Assembly (NCBI GenBank): GCA_009618505.1
Contig: WJOQ01000192.1
Span: 1-8,727, forward strand
DNA: 8,727 nt
Direction of reading: 5' to 3'
Source of the DNA: Clostridia bacterium
GTDB taxonomy: Bacteria; Aerophobota; Aerophobia; Aerophobales; AE-B3A
The position numbers were made by a program, and so were the translations under genes. The notes beneath the pieces are model-generated. The model did no database searches and was not told the DNA's origin. It saw nothing but the letters and a program-made list of their open reading frames with translations. Below are positions 6,468 to 8,727 of the stretch, one piece after another. The first letter of the stretch is position 1, and every line of letters begins with the position of its first letter.

Positions 6468-7154
6468 ATGCCCAGGATTGCCCGTATTTTACCGGAGGAA
6501 GGTGTTCTTCATATCTTGGCTAGAGGTAACAATCAACAATGGATTTTTCATAATGACCAAGATTTCAAATATTATCTTAAATTATTAAGTAGTTATAAAA
6601 GCAAGCACTCATTTTTTCTCTATCACTATTGTCTGATGAATAATCACATTCATCTCATTTTAGAAATAACTCCAAAAACAAATTTAGCTAGCTTCATGAA
6701 AGGGCTGAATCTTTCCTACTTTAATTATTACAAGAGGAAATATGGCTATACAGGTCATTTCTGGCAGGGTCGTTTCAAGAGTCTTCTGATAGAGAAAGAT
6801 AGATATCTTTTAGCCTGTGGTGTCTACATTGAAAGGAATCCCATAAGAGCTGAGATAGTTAAAAGACCAGAAGATTATCCTTATTCCAGTTATAATTTTT
6901 ATGCTTTGGGAGAGAAGGATTTACTTTTAAACGTAGATCCACTCTATGAAAATTTGGGTCCCGGTGAAAAGGAAAGACAAGAAGGCTATAAGACTTTATT
7001 CTTAGAAAGCAGAGGGCATAATATCGAGTATAAAATTCTTAATGGACGGTTTTTAGGATCGGATAGTTTCGTAAAGAAAATGGAAGAAAAGTTTAGAGTG
7101 AAGGATATAAGGCAAAGAAGAGGAAGGCCAAGCGAGGAGAAGGTCAGAAAATAG
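6468..7154 (+). CDS. REP-associated tyrosine transposase (RAYT, Y1/HUH family)
   Basis: Single-strand DNA transposase/endonuclease of the IS200-like Y1 fold, 228 residues and apparently intact. The HUH metal-binding motif is His60-Ile-His62 in MNNHIHLIL. The usual RAYT block follows: GHFWQGRFKS (96-105), then YIERNPIRA (120-128), where Tyr120 is the best candidate for the catalytic tyrosine. DYPYSSY is at 136-142. The C-terminus is basic and ends in RRGRP (217-221), a likely DNA-binding tail typical of RAYTs. The start is ATG 8 nt after a perfect AAGGAGGT. The TAG stop lies within the right terminal inverted repeat, so coding and end recognition share sequence. Known RAYTs cut REP hairpins; its own target here is unknown. 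Confidence 0.95.
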   Translation: MPRIARILPEEGVLHILARGNNQQWIFHNDQDFKYYLKLLSSYKSKHSFFLYHYCLMNNHIHLILEITPKTNLASFMKGLNLSYFNYYKRKYGYTGHFWQGRFKSLLIEKDRYLLACGVYIERNPIRAEIVKRPEDYPYSSYNFYALGEKDLLLNVDPLYENLGPGEKERQEGYKTLFLESRGHNIEYKILNGRFLGSDSFVKKMEEKFRVKDIRQRRGRPSEEKVRK

Positions 7155-7163
7155 AACCGTCCC
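7148..7163 (-). repeat. Right terminal inverted repeat, contains transposase stop
   Basis: aaaatagaaccgtccc, exact reverse complement of 6391-6406; the transposase TAG stop is at 7152-7154 inside it. Confidence 0.85.
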
Positions 7164-7217
7164 CTTTCCTCTTTTCCTAAATCCTCTCCCTGGAAAATGC
7201 AAAAAAGAGGCAGGATG

Positions 7218-8378
7218 ATGCTAAAAAAGGTTATCTTTTTCTTAACTATATTCTTTCTTTTTTCTGGAAGGATAGTTTTTTCATACTGGTCATCTGGCCT
7301 ACCTGAACCGATTGAGCTGGCATATGCATTTACCGAGAGAGATAACCAAGAGGGAGACTTTGACCTGGCCAGGGAAGCTCAGTTTAATGCAGTGCTCGAC
7401 TATACTTTAATGTTGAGAAGTGAGGAGCATATTGAGAATTACCTTGATTTGTGTAACCAGTTTGGATTTAAAGTCTTTGTTCCTCTACCCTACTATGACA
7501 ATGAGACTAAAATTCTGGATAAAGATGAAATAAAAAGACAGGTCGAGAGATGGAAGTCACATTCGGCTATCTATAGTTGGTATATTCTGGATGAACCGGT
7601 TTTGCACGAAGTACCCAGGGCCCTGCAGAAAGAATTCTACGATTTCGTAAAGAGTCTGGATAGCAGGCCAATATCAATCGCGGTTAACGGTACCAATAGC
7701 GCTGGAAAATGGAAAACCTACTTTAGTGAGGAGGCATTCGATATTCTGTTTTTGGTTGTCTATCCTTATGTGAAAGGGACTGCTCAATATGCGGAATTTT
7801 ATATGAATCTTTACATAAGCCGTTTTCTTCCCTATAAAGAAGGAGATTATCCGGTTATTCCGGTTATCCAGGCTTTCTATGATAGTGATGAAAGTGAAAT
7901 TCTCAATCCAGAGGGTCATCTTCAGGAGATGTACCAGATATTTGAGAATCACGAGTTAGTTTCTTACGGGTTGGCTTTCTATGCCTGGAGACCAGGGGAA
8001 AACCTAATAGGGATTAGAGAAGATATTTTAATCTATAATGAGGTAAAGGAATTAATCTCGGTAAATAAAGTACCTTTTCCTACATCTTCAATCACTATTT
8101 ACCCCAATCCATGTAATTTCGGAATAGGGCAGAAGGCTAAAATCATCTATTTTTCTGTTGATTCTGAGGTTGTGATTTGTATTTATGATATTGCCGGAAA
8201 TCTGGTACGGACTTTGAATGAAAATGATGGATTCAGCATGGGGGGAGGATTTACAGCAGTTGTCTGGGACGGCAATAATGACAGGGGAGAGGAAGTTGCT
8301 CGAGGGGTATATATTATTGTGGTAACCAGTAGTACAGGTACAGTGGAGATAGGTAAAATATGCTTGAAGGAGGAGTAG
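7218..8378 (+). CDS. Secreted glycosidase-like TIM-barrel protein with FlgD-type Ig C-terminus
   Basis: I do not recognise a named family. Numbered from the ATG at 7218 (386 residues), residues 1-22 form a signal peptide (MLKKVIFFLTIFFLF core), so export is expected. Residues about 30-275 look like a TIM barrel of glycoside-hydrolase type: WYILDEP at 121-127 resembles the strand-4 acid/base region (Asp125, Glu126), followed by FDILFLVVYPY (174-184), VIPVIQAFYD (213-222) and YGLAFYAWRPG (250-260). A second catalytic carboxylate is not obvious, so activity is uncertain. Residues about 291-386 form a FlgD-like Ig domain: YPNPCN, then IYDIAGNLVRTL, then WDGNNDRGEEVARGVY. Such C-termini act as surface or sorting modules in several phyla. 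ATG 7218 is preferred because GAGG lies 7 nt upstream; ATGs at 7215 and 7197 are in frame too. apbE starts 10 nt after its stop, so they are likely co-transcribed. Confidence 0.8.
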   Translation: MLKKVIFFLTIFFLFSGRIVFSYWSSGLPEPIELAYAFTERDNQEGDFDLAREAQFNAVLDYTLMLRSEEHIENYLDLCNQFGFKVFVPLPYYDNETKILDKDEIKRQVERWKSHSAIYSWYILDEPVLHEVPRALQKEFYDFVKSLDSRPISIAVNGTNSAGKWKTYFSEEAFDILFLVVYPYVKGTAQYAEFYMNLYISRFLPYKEGDYPVIPVIQAFYDSDESEILNPEGHLQEMYQIFENHELVSYGLAFYAWRPGENLIGIREDILIYNEVKELISVNKVPFPTSSITIYPNPCNFGIGQKAKIIYFSVDSEVVICIYDIAGNLVRTLNENDGFSMGGGFTAVVWDGNNDRGEEVARGVYIIVVTSSTGTVEIGKICLKEE

Positions 8379-8388
8379 GAGAAGGAGA

Positions 8389-8727
8389 ATGGGATTCTTA
8401 AGGACGATTCAAGGCAAGGTAGTAGTGGTAATTTGTGTGGTTATAGCTGTTTTGTTAAGTGTGGTAATCATACAGAAGTATAGACTCAAGCCTCTCAAGC
8501 AAACAGAGATGATTATGGGAACGTTGGTAGAGATAACGGTTATACCAGCGAATGAGAAGGCAATCAGGCAGGCGTTTGAGGCACTCAAAAAAGTAGATGC
8601 TTTGATGAGCACCTATAAAGAAGATAGCGAGATATCTATCCTTAATAGGGAAGGAAAGGCACAGGTTTCTGAGGAGACTTTAGAGGTGATAGAAGACGCT
8701 ATAAAGTTCTCTAATTTAACTGACGGG
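8389..8727 (+). CDS. apbE: FAD:protein FMN transferase ApbE (3' end cut by window)
   Basis: Attaches FMN to threonine residues of extracytoplasmic flavoproteins such as RNF or NQR subunits and periplasmic reductases (known for the family). The frame stays open for 113 codons to the window end. Residues 11-28 (VVVICVVIAVLLSVV) form a membrane anchor with no clear lipobox cysteine. The ApbE domain begins at about 38 with EMIMGTLVEITV, followed by AFEALKKVDALMSTYKEDSEI and ILNREG, the typical N-terminal FAD-binding layout; the window ends at LTDG, just where ApbE proteins continue toward AFD. The start ATG at 8389 has AGGAG at 8377-8381, overlapping the upstream stop codon. The metal-binding C-terminal residues are outside the window. 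The 10-nt gap suggests one operon with the secreted protein. No flavoprotein target is in view. Confidence 0.93.
   Translation, partial: MGFLRTIQGKVVVVICVVIAVLLSVVIIQKYRLKPLKQTEMIMGTLVEITVIPANEKAIRQAFEALKKVDALMSTYKEDSEISILNREGKAQVSEETLEVIEDAIKFSNLTDG

Larger units (their letters stand above)
6391..7163 (+). mobile_element. RAYT transposase element with 16-bp terminal inverted repeats
   Basis: A 773-bp unit bounded by gggacggttctatttt and its exact reverse complement, holding one complete Y1/RAYT transposase gene and nothing else. Y1 elements usually end in subterminal hairpins rather than perfect terminal inverted repeats. Here each end lacks an obvious hairpin of its own, and the two ends pair only with each other. 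RAYT genes are generally known to be single-copy domesticated genes flanked by REP sequences, so the repeats could instead be a REP-like pair. The insertion lies between the rightward promoter and the secreted-protein gene. No flanking target duplication is seen, which fits HUH chemistry. Confidence 0.75.

Noticed and set aside
6391..7163. The RAYT element as a classical IS with DDE transposase and target-site duplication
   Set aside because: The protein has an HUH motif and candidate catalytic Tyr, not DDE residues, and no direct target repeat flanks the ends.
8409..8612. Minus-strand 67-codon open frame near the right end
   Set aside because: The plus strand here encodes a clear ApbE N-terminus, so this is an antisense shadow.

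Overview
The window looks like a piece of chromosome from an uncultured, probably anaerobic, moderately AT-rich bacterium. This is inference. It rests on a secreted protein with a C-terminal FlgD-type Ig/sorting-like domain, an ApbE flavin transferase, a RAYT-type transposase element, strong Shine-Dalgarno sites and TTG starts. The features resemble those of anaerobic candidate phyla more than well-studied Proteobacteria, but no marker here fixes the phylum.

Left part (1-3603, + strand): the end of a probable polyol/sugar catabolic operon. It holds a GatD-like zinc polyol dehydrogenase cut by the window edge, a second and divergent zinc dehydrogenase, and an FGGY-family sugar kinase. Spacers are 81 and 22 nt, all on one strand. 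The logic would be oxidation of a polyol (or polyol phosphate) to a ketose by one or both dehydrogenases, then phosphorylation of a ketose by the kinase. The exact substrate cannot be read from the sequence.

Middle part (3683-6226, - strand): tsaD (tRNA t6A synthesis), preceded in transcription order by a stand-alone dihydrolipoamide dehydrogenase gene, lpd. The 159-bp spacer between them holds a 108-bp palindromic dispersed-type repeat with perfect 15-bp terminal inverted repeats and a small tandem repeat touching the lpd stop codon. lpd has a very good sigma-70-type promoter (TTGACA-16-TAGAAT) and a triple-AGG ribosome binding site.

Right part (6227-8727, + strand): a 241-bp divergent intergenic region carries back-to-back promoters. 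A 773-bp mobile element lies downstream of the rightward promoter. It has perfect 16-bp terminal inverted repeats and encodes a complete HUH/Y1 RAYT transposase whose stop codon lies inside the right repeat. After it come a secreted glycosidase-like TIM-barrel protein with a FlgD-like C-terminal domain and, 10 nt later, the start of a membrane-anchored ApbE (FAD:protein FMN transferase), which runs off the window.

No gene-free stretch exceeds 300 bases. I found no tRNA, rRNA, CRISPR array or clearly undescribed multi-gene system. The most notable structures are the terminal-repeat-bounded RAYT element placed between a promoter and the secreted-protein/apbE pair, and the palindromic repeat between lpd and tsaD.
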